Assembly (NCBI GenBank): GCA_027490345.1
Contig: JAIXYF010000011.1
Span: 1-7,735 of the forward strand
Source of the DNA: Novosphingobium sp.
GTDB lineage: Bacteria > Pseudomonadota > Alphaproteobacteria > Sphingomonadales > Sphingomonadaceae
Direction of reading: 5' to 3'
Length of the DNA stretch: 7,735 nucleotides
Shown here: piece by piece, positions 1 through 5,359 of the stretch
Layout: the number at the start of each line of letters is the position of its first letter
Numbering within the stretch: position 1 is the first letter of the stretch
Position numbers and translations under genes: made by a program
Notes under the pieces: model-generated
Databases searched by the model: none
What the model was told of the DNA's origin: nothing
What the model saw: the letters and a program-made list of their open reading frames with translations, nothing else

Positions 1-734
1 ACGCTTATTCCGCTGTCAACACCTATTCCGATCTCAGAAGTGTAAGTGCCATCATCGACAATGGTCAAAACCGAGATGCCGGCCGACGCACCAAGCGCAG
101 TGCCGGAGAATGCGTTGCGCGTACCCCCGTTGATCGAGACGCCGTCGCCGTTGCTGCCGACAGCGATCTGCAGGTTCACGTCGCCGGTGTTTTCCGCGTT
201 AACCGAGATATCGCCATTGACGGTAAGGGAGCGGCTTACCGTGGCGCCCGCCAAGACGTCATCGGTGACGCTGAATTGTGCCGAGGCACCCACTGCTGAG
301 ACTGAGATCGTATTGTCGTGGCCTTGCTCGATTACGGCGCCGTCGATTGTGCCGGAGACGGTAATGGTGCTGTTCAGGTTGGAGGCAGAAACCGTGATGT
401 TGCCATCAACGCTATCAGTCATATCCACATCCTGAAAACTTACGCTGCTATTGCTGACCGAGGCCGAGGCACCGATAGCGGTGACGCTGATGGTGTTGCG
501 TGAACCATCAGCGATCGATGGAGCATTCATCAAAACGCCCTCTGAAGGGGCCACTGAAACCGTCGTATCTTCGTTTGTCGCGCTCAAGGTTATGTCGCCA
601 CCAATGGCCCAGCTTTGGGCAGTCTGGGCATTACAAACCGTAGAAAGGACTATAGATTGGAAAATACTTAAGTATACCCCAATAATAATTTGTGATTTTT
701 CACCAATATTGAAACATTTCTGTAAAAAACGCAT
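1..734 (-). CDS. Secreted beta-strand-repeat surface protein (adhesin-like), N-terminal 244 residues; 3' end outside window
   Basis: An uninterrupted minus-strand reading frame runs from an ATG at 734-732 to the window edge (244 codons plus 2 bases), so the protein is cut off here, not necessarily in the genome. Residues 1-36 look like a long Sec signal peptide: a charged start (MRFLQK, then a lysine at 13), a hydrophobic core at about 16-33 and a likely cleavage after VCNA (34-36, before QTAQS). The mature part is rich in Ser, Thr, Val, Gly, Asn and Asp, with almost no Lys or Cys. It is built of loosely repeated units of about 63 residues: GDITLSA at 46, GNITVSA at 111 and GDISVNA at 174 each precede a second motif, GASA, at 88, 149 and 215. 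Such alternating hydrophobic/polar repeats are typical of beta-helical or beta-sandwich surface and autotransporter passenger proteins. Adhesion or biofilm function is inference; no anchor or translocator domain is visible. The first 25 or so codons are far AT-richer than the rest. A leader without a strong Shine-Dalgarno (AGGA about 13 nt upstream) makes the exact start slightly uncertain. Confidence 0.82.
   Translation of the reverse strand, partial: MRFLQKCFNIGEKSQIIIGVYLSIFQSIVLSTVCNAQTAQSWAIGGDITLSATNEDTTVSVAPSEGVLMNAPSIADGSRNTISVTAIGASASVSNSSVSFQDVDMTDSVDGNITVSASNLNSTITVSGTIDGAVIEQGHDNTISVSAVGASAQFSVTDDVLAGATVSRSLTVNGDISVNAENTGDVNLQIAVGSNGDGVSINGGTRNAFSGTALGASAGISVLTIVDDGTYTSEIGIGVDSGIS
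661..711. promoter_or_regulatory. AT-rich patch with three clustered palindromes, candidate operator region
   Basis: Bases 661-720 contain only 14 G/C in 60. Within them are a perfect 12-bp palindrome ATACTTAAGTAT (664-675), a dyad TTTGTGA-N4-TCACCAA (689-706, six of seven arm positions pair) and a perfect 8-bp palindrome CAATATTG (704-711). They lie inside the signal-peptide codons of the surface protein and about 125-175 bases upstream of the divergent Crp/Fnr-type regulator. The GTGA...TCAC arms resemble Crp/Fnr half sites, but the spacer is 4 rather than the usual 6 bases, so an operator role is inference only. Confidence 0.3.
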
Positions 735-836
735 GGGATTACTACAGTCCTGTTTGGCGATAGCCTGCCGCCCTGTCCTACGGTCTGCTGAAGCCCCTGC
801 CACACGCGCTTGGCAAACAAAGGTTCAGTTAGTCCA

Positions 837-1544
837 ATGTTGGAAAATATGCCGATCTCGAAAGCTGAGGCGTGCCGCATTTTGGCAACTGAGGGTTGGC
901 TGGCGACCGCAGCGGCTGATTTCCGTTCGGAGTTTCTGGCTAAGTGCCAGATCCGAACATTCACATCAGGTGAGCAGATCTCGACAGCGGGCGATGATCC
1001 CTCAATCGGCCCAGGGATGTACGGTGTGGCGTCCGGGCAAGTCGCCCTTGTGCCGGGTATAGGGCCAGCAGATACGCCGGTCGCTCTGTTGTTCAACACA
1101 GGCGAGTGGTGCGGCTATGCGCCGCTATTTTTGCCAAACAATGTGGTTCACTTCCATTCCGTCATGCCGACAACAATTCTGTGCCTGAGCATTGGTGAGG
1201 TACTTAGTATGCTGTACGCGCAGCCTGCATGGTGGAAGGATATTGCCAAACTGGCCTTTCACGCCGGAATGAGATATTCGGCCGTGAGTGTCGACCTACT
1301 CATTCCCGAAGCCGAACGTCGACTAGCAGCCATGATACTGAATCACGCCAACTGCCGGAATTCTGGCGCAGCAAAGCCCATACATCTCAGCCAAGAAGAA
1401 CTCGGTCAGACGGCAAAACTGTCTCGCCACCCAACCCGGAAACTGCTCAGGACCCTCGAGGCGAGGGGCTGGATCAGCCAATCCTACCGTTGCATCAACA
1501 TTCTGCAGCCTGAACATTTACGCGCATGTGCCAATTCCGACTGA
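837..1544 (+). CDS. Crp/Fnr-family transcriptional regulator
   Basis: A 235-residue regulator with the two-domain layout of the Crp/Fnr family. An effector-binding beta-roll spans about residues 25-125 (FTSGEQI at 42-48, MYGVASGQVAL at 61-71, NTGEWCG at 87-93). A dimerisation helix follows (about 130-155), then a winged helix-turn-helix at about 160-225 with the recognition stretch LSRHPTRKLLRTLEARGWI (195-213). The Arg-Ser pair that contacts cAMP in Crp is not seen after the GE motif (HFHS instead), and there is no N-terminal cysteine cluster of the Fnr type. The signal is therefore unknown and probably not cAMP or an iron-sulfur centre. ATG 837 was chosen, with AAAGG 13 nt upstream. An in-frame TTG at 810 would add nine residues and an ATG at 849 is also possible. 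It is transcribed divergently from the surface protein gene, 102 bases away, and is the obvious candidate to control it. Confidence 0.88.
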   Translation: MLENMPISKAEACRILATEGWLATAAADFRSEFLAKCQIRTFTSGEQISTAGDDPSIGPGMYGVASGQVALVPGIGPADTPVALLFNTGEWCGYAPLFLPNNVVHFHSVMPTTILCLSIGEVLSMLYAQPAWWKDIAKLAFHAGMRYSAVSVDLLIPEAERRLAAMILNHANCRNSGAAKPIHLSQEELGQTAKLSRHPTRKLLRTLEARGWISQSYRCINILQPEHLRACANSD

Positions 1545-1656
1545 CACCGTGACATAGCATTCTAAGGATCGACTGGCCCTTCAGGAAGATCGCTGAGCAG
1601 ATGCGCGACTGCACATTGAGCAGTGTGTGCCGCGCTGATCTGCGACTTCCATCATG

Positions 1657-1815
1657 CGGCTCGGGTGTGAAGCGGAATGATTCCGCTCCCTTCCGCATCG
1701 TGTTGAGGCAATCGCTCCACCACTGCGCCATCTCAACGCGCTCGGGCCAGTAGGGAGTGCGGTCGAGAGCCGGATATCAGGTGCCGAGAAAGGCTCGACC
1801 TAGTTGCTCGCTGGC
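1657..1815 (-). pseudogene. C-terminal relic of a phage/island tyrosine recombinase (integrase)
   Basis: Read on the minus strand from about 1815, one frame gives ASEQLGRAFLGT, a TGA stop, then YPALDRTPYWPERV (about 1775-1734), continuing EMAQWWSDCLNTMRKGAE. This resembles the extreme C-terminus of P4/phage-type integrases. There the helix carrying the catalytic tyrosine region ends in a pattern like A-Y-x-R-T-x-Y-x-x-E-R-V-x-M-x-Q-W-W-x-D-x-L-D-x-L-R. The in-frame stop just before this motif and further stops upstream (two within about 20 codons), with no catalytic Arg/His box visible, show that the gene is dead. The N-terminal and core catalytic domains seem lost or scrambled in 1816-2200. 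The boundaries are approximate. Similarity is judged from memory of the family, not from a search; a chance resemblance is possible but the run of matching positions is long. Confidence 0.55.
1671..1687. repeat. 17-bp perfect inverted repeat (8-bp arms, 1-base centre)
   Basis: AGCGGAAT-G-ATTCCGCT reads the same on both strands apart from its central base. It falls just downstream of the WWSDCLNTMRKG motif of the integrase relic when read on the minus strand. It could be an operator, the stem of a terminator for the former integrase gene (no T tract follows) or a dispersed palindromic element. Confidence 0.6.
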
Positions 1816-2200
1816 GTGGACATGGTTGCGACCTACAAGGTCTATGGCGTGAACTGCCAGAAGCTGATTGGCACATCCACGTCAAAGAGCCCGCTATGCG
1901 CTGCGCCTCGGTCGGCAACGGTTTTGGAAGTAGGACAGCAGCTTGGTTCGTCCCGCTTAGATGGCGATGTTTCATGCGCAATGGTCAGAGGAGGCTGGGT
2001 TCGGCGCTGGCACCGCTACTTGCAACAGCATGTGTGCTTGAAGTGGCCTGATACTCACCGGACGAGCGAAATCGTATACACCAAGGAAGCGCGGGTCCCA
2101 TCTCAGCAAAGCGGGGGGTGGCACCCCGGTAGGGTCTGGCTTGGCAGGATTTTCGATGGGGGTGGGGCACCGAATCCGAAGCCGATCAAACGCAATCCGT

Positions 2201-2221
2201 AAGGTGGGTTCAAAGGTGGGT
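2201..2221. repeat. Pair of 9-bp direct repeats beside the tRNA 3' end
   Basis: AAGGTGGGT occurs at 2201-2209 and again at 2213-2221, a 12-bp period, 45 bases from the CCA end of the tRNA-Ser gene. Short direct repeats of this kind are commonly found next to attachment sites, where they serve as arm-type binding sites for tyrosine recombinases. That role is inferred from position and from the integrase relic nearby. Confidence 0.4.
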
Positions 2222-2265
2222 AAGGCCCAAGGGCGTCCCTCAACCCATTGATTCTGTTGGGTATA

Positions 2266-2358
2266 TGGCGGAGACGGAGGGATTCGAACCCTCGGTACCG
2301 GTAATCCCAGTACGACGGTTTAGCAAACCGTTGGTTTCAGCCACTCACCCACGTCTCC
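2266..2358 (-). tRNA. tRNA-Ser(GCT)
   Basis: A complete 93-nt class II tRNA on the minus strand. The 7-bp acceptor stem GGAGACG/CGTCTCC pairs 2358-2352 with 2276-2270. It is followed by discriminator G (2269) and an encoded CCA (2268-2266). The D-arm region is GTGGGTGAGTGGCTGAAA-like, and the anticodon stem ACGGT/ACCGT encloses the loop TTGCTAA with anticodon GCT (reads AGC/AGU serine codons). A long variable arm and a T-arm with GGTTCGAATCC complete the fold. The long variable arm, G73 discriminator and GCT anticodon all agree on serine. Its 3' end faces the low-G+C block and integrase relic, the usual orientation for a tRNA used as an integration site. Confidence 0.97.
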
Positions 2359-2379
2359 GGATCGCAGCGGCGAAGGGGG

Positions 2380-2408
2380 CCTATAGCGAGGGAGTGGAGG
2401 GGCGGCAA
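2380..2408 (-). promoter_or_regulatory. Sigma70-type promoter of tRNA-Ser
   Basis: On the minus strand, TTGCCG (2408-2403) and TATAGG (2385-2380) are separated by exactly 17 bases, matching -35/-10 spacing. The -10 ends 21 bases before the tRNA 5' end, which fits a short processed leader. A 13-bp dyad CGTCGC-T-GCGACG (2434-2446) lies just upstream of the -35. This is a sequence match only; the start point is inferred. Confidence 0.65.
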
Positions 2409-2580
2409 GGGGCTTCCTGCGCTCAGATTGCGGCGTCGCTGCGACGGCGGGGGCGGCCCTCAGCGGATTCGCCTTGGCGCGAAATCGACTCGGCTCATCG
2501 CCGGTTCATTGTGCCGGGCAGAAAGATCAGCGCCTGATAGGACGACAGAAGCTCTGCCGCGCGGACCGGGGCGGGGCTGC

Positions 2581-2589
2581 AGGATAGGA
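2581..2589 (+). promoter_or_regulatory. Ribosome binding site of the eipA-like gene
   Basis: AGGATAGGA carries two AGGA cores. The second (2586-2589) is 8 bases before ATG 2598, which supports that start over the GTG at 2592 two codons earlier. The first core would serve the GTG. Confidence 0.6.
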
Positions 2590-2597
2590 ATGTGCCA

Positions 2598-3440
2598 ATG
2601 AAGCTGAGCCAGAGCATCGCGATCGGTCCTGCCATAGCGGGCGTGGCCGCAAGGGGCGTGGCGGTTTGGGGGGTGGCCCTGTGGGGATTGGCTGCTGGCG
2701 GGTTGGCCCTGGCGCAAGTTCAGCAGATCGATCCCAACAGTGCGATCGATGCCGATCTGCCCGCGCAATCCGCCGGTATGCCAGCCGCGCCTGCTACTGG
2801 CACGGCGGCAACGCCGCCCGCATCGGCTGCCCCGCGCGCCGCTGATCAGGCTTTCTCCTCGCCTGCCGCTGGTGGTGATGAAGCCGCGCCCGGCATGACT
2901 TCGGTCCCCGCTGATCCTGCTTATGCTCCGGTGCCTGCGCGTAGCGGCGCCAATGGAGCCACTTACCGCGAGGATGATCTGATCGGTGCGGCGGAAGGCG
3001 TGTTCGGCAAGGGGGCAAAGGGCCTTGCGCTGATGATCCAGGACATTCTGAAAAAGCAGGGCCAGCCCAATGCCTATATCACCGGGCGCGAGGCTGGCGG
3101 TGCGGTGGTGCTGGGCGTGCGCTATGGTTCGGGCAGGCTGCATCACAAGATCGAGGGCGACCGGCCGGTTTACTGGACGGGGCCCTCGCTGGGCTTCGAT
3201 CTGGGTGCCAATGCGTCGAACACGTTCGTGCTGGTTTACAACCTGCATGACAGCCAGGATCTGTTCCGCCGCTATGGCGCGGGCGAGGGGCAGGCCTATT
3301 TCGTGGGCGGCTTCAACGTGAGCTATTTGCGCCGCGGCAATGTGGTGGTCATCCCGGTGCGCTTTGGCGCGGGGCTGCGGCTTGGGGTCAACGGCGGCTA
3401 CATGAAGTTCAGCGACAAGCAGACCTGGATGCCGTTCTGA
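2598..3440 (+). CDS. eipA: EipA/DUF1134-family periplasmic envelope protein
   Basis: 280 residues. Residues 1-39 form a Sec signal peptide with an unusually long Gly/Ala/Val/Trp core and likely cleavage after LALA (36-39), giving a mature start at QVQQ. Residues 40-120 are a low-complexity Pro/Ala/Ser-rich linker. Residues 123-280 match the DUF1134 domain, with the landmarks AEGVFGKGAKGLA (132-144), GQPNAYITG (155-163), VYWTGPSLGFDLGANAS (191-207), VYNLHD (213-218) and a terminal WMPF. The family's founding member, Brucella EipA, is a small periplasmic beta-barrel protein needed for envelope integrity and stress resistance; a similar role here is inferred. The domain runs to the natural C-terminus, so the gene is complete. 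It is separated from the tRNA upstream by about 240 bases and from the aminotransferase downstream by 91, so it may be transcribed alone. The substrate or partner is not known. Confidence 0.9.
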   Translation: MKLSQSIAIGPAIAGVAARGVAVWGVALWGLAAGGLALAQVQQIDPNSAIDADLPAQSAGMPAAPATGTAATPPASAAPRAADQAFSSPAAGGDEAAPGMTSVPADPAYAPVPARSGANGATYREDDLIGAAEGVFGKGAKGLALMIQDILKKQGQPNAYITGREAGGAVVLGVRYGSGRLHHKIEGDRPVYWTGPSLGFDLGANASNTFVLVYNLHDSQDLFRRYGAGEGQAYFVGGFNVSYLRRGNVVVIPVRFGAGLRLGVNGGYMKFSDKQTWMPF

Positions 3441-3462
3441 GCCTGCCGACTGCGCTTGCGCT

Positions 3463-3507
3463 CACTTGTGCCGGGCCCACCAGTGCCCGACCCACTTGTG
3501 CCACGCG
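3463..3507 (+). repeat. Three tandem 15-bp repeats upstream of the aminotransferase gene
   Basis: Three adjacent 15-bp units start at 3463, 3478 and 3493: CACTTGTGCCGGGCC, CACCAGTGCCCGACC and CACTTGTGCCACGCG. Each begins with CAC-NN-GTG-CC, a short dyad. The middle copy differs only in the two spacer bases of the dyad, so the arms are preserved. The array lies between the eipA-like stop (3440) and the aminotransferase start (3532), 25 to 69 bases before that ATG. It could be a multi-site operator or a leader element; no function is demonstrated. Confidence 0.6.
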
Positions 3508-3531
3508 CGGTTTGGGGGCAAAGGCGCTGCC

Positions 3532-4704
3532 ATGCTCGAAACCCTGAAGCCCCAGCCCGCCGATGCGCTGCTTGCGCTGATCAAGCTCCACAATGCCGAC
3601 CCGCGGCCGACCAAGATCGACCTCGGCGTTGGCGTCTATCGCACGGGCGCGGGCGATACGCCCGTGTTCGGCGCGATCAAGGCGGCGGAGCGCCTGCTTC
3701 TGGAGACGCAGGATTCCAAGGCCTATCTCGGGCCTGAGGGTGATATGGGCTTTGTCCATGCGCTGATCCCGCATGTGTTCGGCGCCGATTTCAACCGCGC
3801 CCGCGTGGAAGGGATGCAGGCCCCCGGCGGCACCGGTGCGGTGCGGCTGGCGATCGAAGTGGCCGCGCGCGCAGGCGCCAAGCGCATCATCATGGGCACG
3901 CCTTCTTGGCCGAACCATGCGCAGATCGTTGCAGCCGTGGGCCTTGAGCTCAAGACCTTCAAACACATGACCGCCGAAGGCACCGCTGACCTTGAGGCGC
4001 TACGCGCCGCGCTGGCGGATGCTGCGCCGGGCGATGTGGTTTTGCTGCATGGTTGCTGCCACAACCCCACCGGCGTGGACTACACGCCCGCGCAGTGGGA
4101 CGAGATCGCGCCGATGGTGGCGGCTTCGGGCGTGCTGCCGCTGATCGATCTGGCCTATCAGGGGCTGGGCGACGGGATGGAAGCCGATGCCTATGGCCTG
4201 CGCCAGGTGCTCGCCGCGGTGCCGGAAGCGCTGGTCGCCTATAGCTGCGACAAGAACTTCGGGCTCTACCGCGACCGCGTCGGCGCGTTCTATGTGGTGA
4301 CGGATAATGCCGAGGCGCTGGCCATCGCCATGGCCAATGGCGCCACGATCGCGCGGGCCAGCTGGTCGATGCCGCCCGATCATGGCGCGGCGGCAGTGCG
4401 GCTGATCCTGGGCGATGCGGCGCTGACAGCGCAGTGGAGCCAGGAGCTGTTTGCGATGCGTGCGCGAATGGCCGAAGTGCGCGAGCGGCTGGCCGCCGCG
4501 CAACAGATCGGGCCGATCAACATGGCGCCGCTGGGCGCGCAGAAAGGCCTGTTTTCGATGCTGCCGCTTTCGGCCGAGCAGATCATGGCGCTGCGCGAGC
4601 GCCACGGCGTTTACATGGCCGGATCGGGCCGCGTAAACATTGCGGGGCTGACGACCGGGAATATCGAGACGTTCATCGCTGCGCTGGCAGACGTGGCGGG
4701 CTGA
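3532..4704 (+). CDS. Class I aspartate/aromatic amino acid aminotransferase (AspC/TyrB type)
   Basis: A 390-residue PLP enzyme of the aspartate aminotransferase Ialpha subgroup, close to the usual 394-400. Signature positions, with AspC equivalents: YLGPEGD near residue 66; the PLP-stacking Trp in PSWPNH (Trp140); the Asn of CCHNPTG at 178 (Asn194); Asp206 and Tyr209 in IDLAYQG (Asp222, Tyr225); the Schiff-base Lys241 in SCDKNFGLY (Lys258); Arg275 in RASWSMPP (Arg292, binds a dicarboxylate side chain); and Arg367 in SGRVNIAG (Arg386, binds the alpha-carboxylate). It should transfer the amino group between aspartate, glutamate or aromatic amino acids and 2-oxoglutarate or oxaloacetate in the cytoplasm. 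AspC versus TyrB preference cannot be settled from sequence; the SWPNH segment is AspC-like, while other stretches (IDLAYQGLGDGME) look more like TyrB. ATG 3532 is preceded by AAAGG at 7 bases; an upstream in-frame TTG at 3466 would add 22 residues that translate the 15-bp repeats and is rejected. Confidence 0.93.
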   Translation: MLETLKPQPADALLALIKLHNADPRPTKIDLGVGVYRTGAGDTPVFGAIKAAERLLLETQDSKAYLGPEGDMGFVHALIPHVFGADFNRARVEGMQAPGGTGAVRLAIEVAARAGAKRIIMGTPSWPNHAQIVAAVGLELKTFKHMTAEGTADLEALRAALADAAPGDVVLLHGCCHNPTGVDYTPAQWDEIAPMVAASGVLPLIDLAYQGLGDGMEADAYGLRQVLAAVPEALVAYSCDKNFGLYRDRVGAFYVVTDNAEALAIAMANGATIARASWSMPPDHGAAAVRLILGDAALTAQWSQELFAMRARMAEVRERLAAAQQIGPINMAPLGAQKGLFSMLPLSAEQIMALRERHGVYMAGSGRVNIAGLTTGNIETFIAALADVAG

Positions 4705-4714
4705 TCAGCCCGCC
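4695..4714. terminator. Perfect 20-bp palindrome between convergent genes, possible bidirectional terminator
   Basis: GGCGGGCTGATCAGCCCGCC is fully self-complementary. It spans the aminotransferase stop codon (its TGA is 4702-4704) and ends five bases before the ribE stop at 4719. As RNA it forms an 8-bp G+C-rich stem with a GATC loop from either strand. No T tract follows on either side, so it is an atypical intrinsic terminator. It could also be a transcript-stabilising hairpin. Confidence 0.45.
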
Positions 4715-4718
4715 TGCA

Positions 4719-5342
4719 TTAGCCGTTTGCAGCGAGGCTCTGCATCCGCTTGAGATAGCGGGCCAGAACGTCGATCTCCAGGTTCACTTCGCGCCCCGGC
4801 GCAAGGCTGCCCAGCGTGGTCACCTCCGCCGTGTGCGGGATGATGTTGAGCATGAAATGGCAGGCACCGCCGGGCTGATCGGCCAGATCGTTGACCGTGA
4901 GCGATACGCCGTCGACCGTGATCGAGCCCTTGGCCGCGATATAGGGTGCCAGCTCTGCCGGGGCTGAAACCACGACGTGCCACGAGCCGCCGGTCCGGTC
5001 CACCGAGACGACATGGCCCACCGCATCGACATGGCCCGTCACGATATGGCCGCCCAGCTCGTCGCCCAGCTTCAGCGCGGGTTCGAGATTGAGCGCGGCC
5101 TGTTCGTGCCACTGCGCGGGCGCGGTGCGGCGGATCGTTTCGCCCGAAACGTCGACCGCGAACCAGCTGTCGCCCGCCGTGCCGCCCCGATCCACAACGG
5201 TGAGGCACACCCCTGAACAGGCAATCGATGCGCCGATGGCGATCTTGGCCGGGTCCATTGTGCAGGCAATCGTCACGCGCGTATCGCCCTTGGCGAAGAT
5301 GGCGCGGATGCGGCCGATTTCGGTGACGATGCCGGTAAACAT
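4719..5342 (-). CDS. ribE: Riboflavin synthase, alpha subunit
   Basis: 207 residues, the normal length. The enzyme dismutates two 6,7-dimethyl-8-ribityllumazine molecules into riboflavin and the pyrimidinedione precursor, the last step of riboflavin synthesis; it acts as a cytoplasmic homotrimer. The start MFTGIVTEIG is the family hallmark. The internal duplication of two lumazine-binding barrels is plain: CSGVCLTV at 42-49 and VDGVSLTV at 143-150, with GGHIVTGHVDAVG (98-110) opening the second half. The frame is open upstream to 5438, but the MFTG start at 5342 has a good AAGGAG and is certain. It follows ribD with 16 bases between stop and start, so the two are co-transcribed. It ends the operon, facing the aminotransferase gene. 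No lumazine synthase (ribH) or ribBA gene follows, unlike many rib clusters. Confidence 0.96.
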   Translation of the reverse strand: MFTGIVTEIGRIRAIFAKGDTRVTIACTMDPAKIAIGASIACSGVCLTVVDRGGTAGDSWFAVDVSGETIRRTAPAQWHEQAALNLEPALKLGDELGGHIVTGHVDAVGHVVSVDRTGGSWHVVVSAPAELAPYIAAKGSITVDGVSLTVNDLADQPGGACHFMLNIIPHTAEVTTLGSLAPGREVNLEIDVLARYLKRMQSLAANG

Positions 5343-5353
5343 GGGTACGTGAA

Positions 5354-5359
5354 CTCCTT
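5354..5359 (-). promoter_or_regulatory. ribE ribosome binding site overlapping the ribD stop
   Basis: AAGGAG on the minus strand lies 11 bases before the ribE ATG. Its first A is the last base of the ribD TGA. This indicates translational coupling between the two genes and fixes the ribE start at 5342. Confidence 0.75.

Larger units (their letters stand above)
1545..2265. other. Gene-poor decayed region between the regulator and tRNA-Ser
   Basis: About 720 bases with no intact gene that I can recognise. The only protein-like trace is the integrase C-terminal relic on the minus strand (listed separately). Other open frames here, such as a 132-codon plus-strand frame starting with TTG at 1804 and an 82-codon minus-strand frame at 1733-1981, have no recognisable motif and overlap each other on opposite strands. 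The stretch also holds a 17-bp perfect dyad (1671-1687), a short GGGGTG/CACCCC hairpin (2115-2127) and a pair of 9-bp direct repeats (2201-2221). Its G+C is lower than that of the core genes to the right. I read it as the eroded end of an integrated element. Confidence 0.6.

Noticed and set aside
625..640. Surface protein as a lipoprotein through Cys34
   Set aside because: The residues before the cysteine (LSTV-C) do not fit a lipobox, which needs a small residue at -1 and Leu at -3. Cleavage after VCNA fits better.
689..706. Classical Crp or Fnr binding site
   Set aside because: GTGA and TCAC are 4 bases apart rather than 6, so it does not match the usual Crp/Fnr geometry. It is kept only as a generic dyad.
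46..1062. Plus-strand open frames at 46-435 and 451-1062
   Set aside because: They are antisense to the repeat protein and overlap the regulator in another frame. The minus-strand frame has a signal peptide and repeats, whereas these have no recognisable domain.
1804..2202. 132-codon plus-strand frame as a possible gene
   Set aside because: It starts with TTG, has no recognisable motif or ribosome binding site, and overlaps the integrase relic in antisense.
2265..2537. 90-codon plus-strand frame reading through the tRNA
   Set aside because: It begins in the complement of the tRNA-Ser gene (its product starts MAETEGFEPSV, a familiar false translation of tRNA genes) and has no support elsewhere.
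2460..3248. 262-codon minus-strand frame
   Set aside because: It lies opposite the DUF1134 gene, which has clear family motifs. The antisense frame is an Arg/His/Pro-rich product typical of the shadow of a G+C-rich gene.
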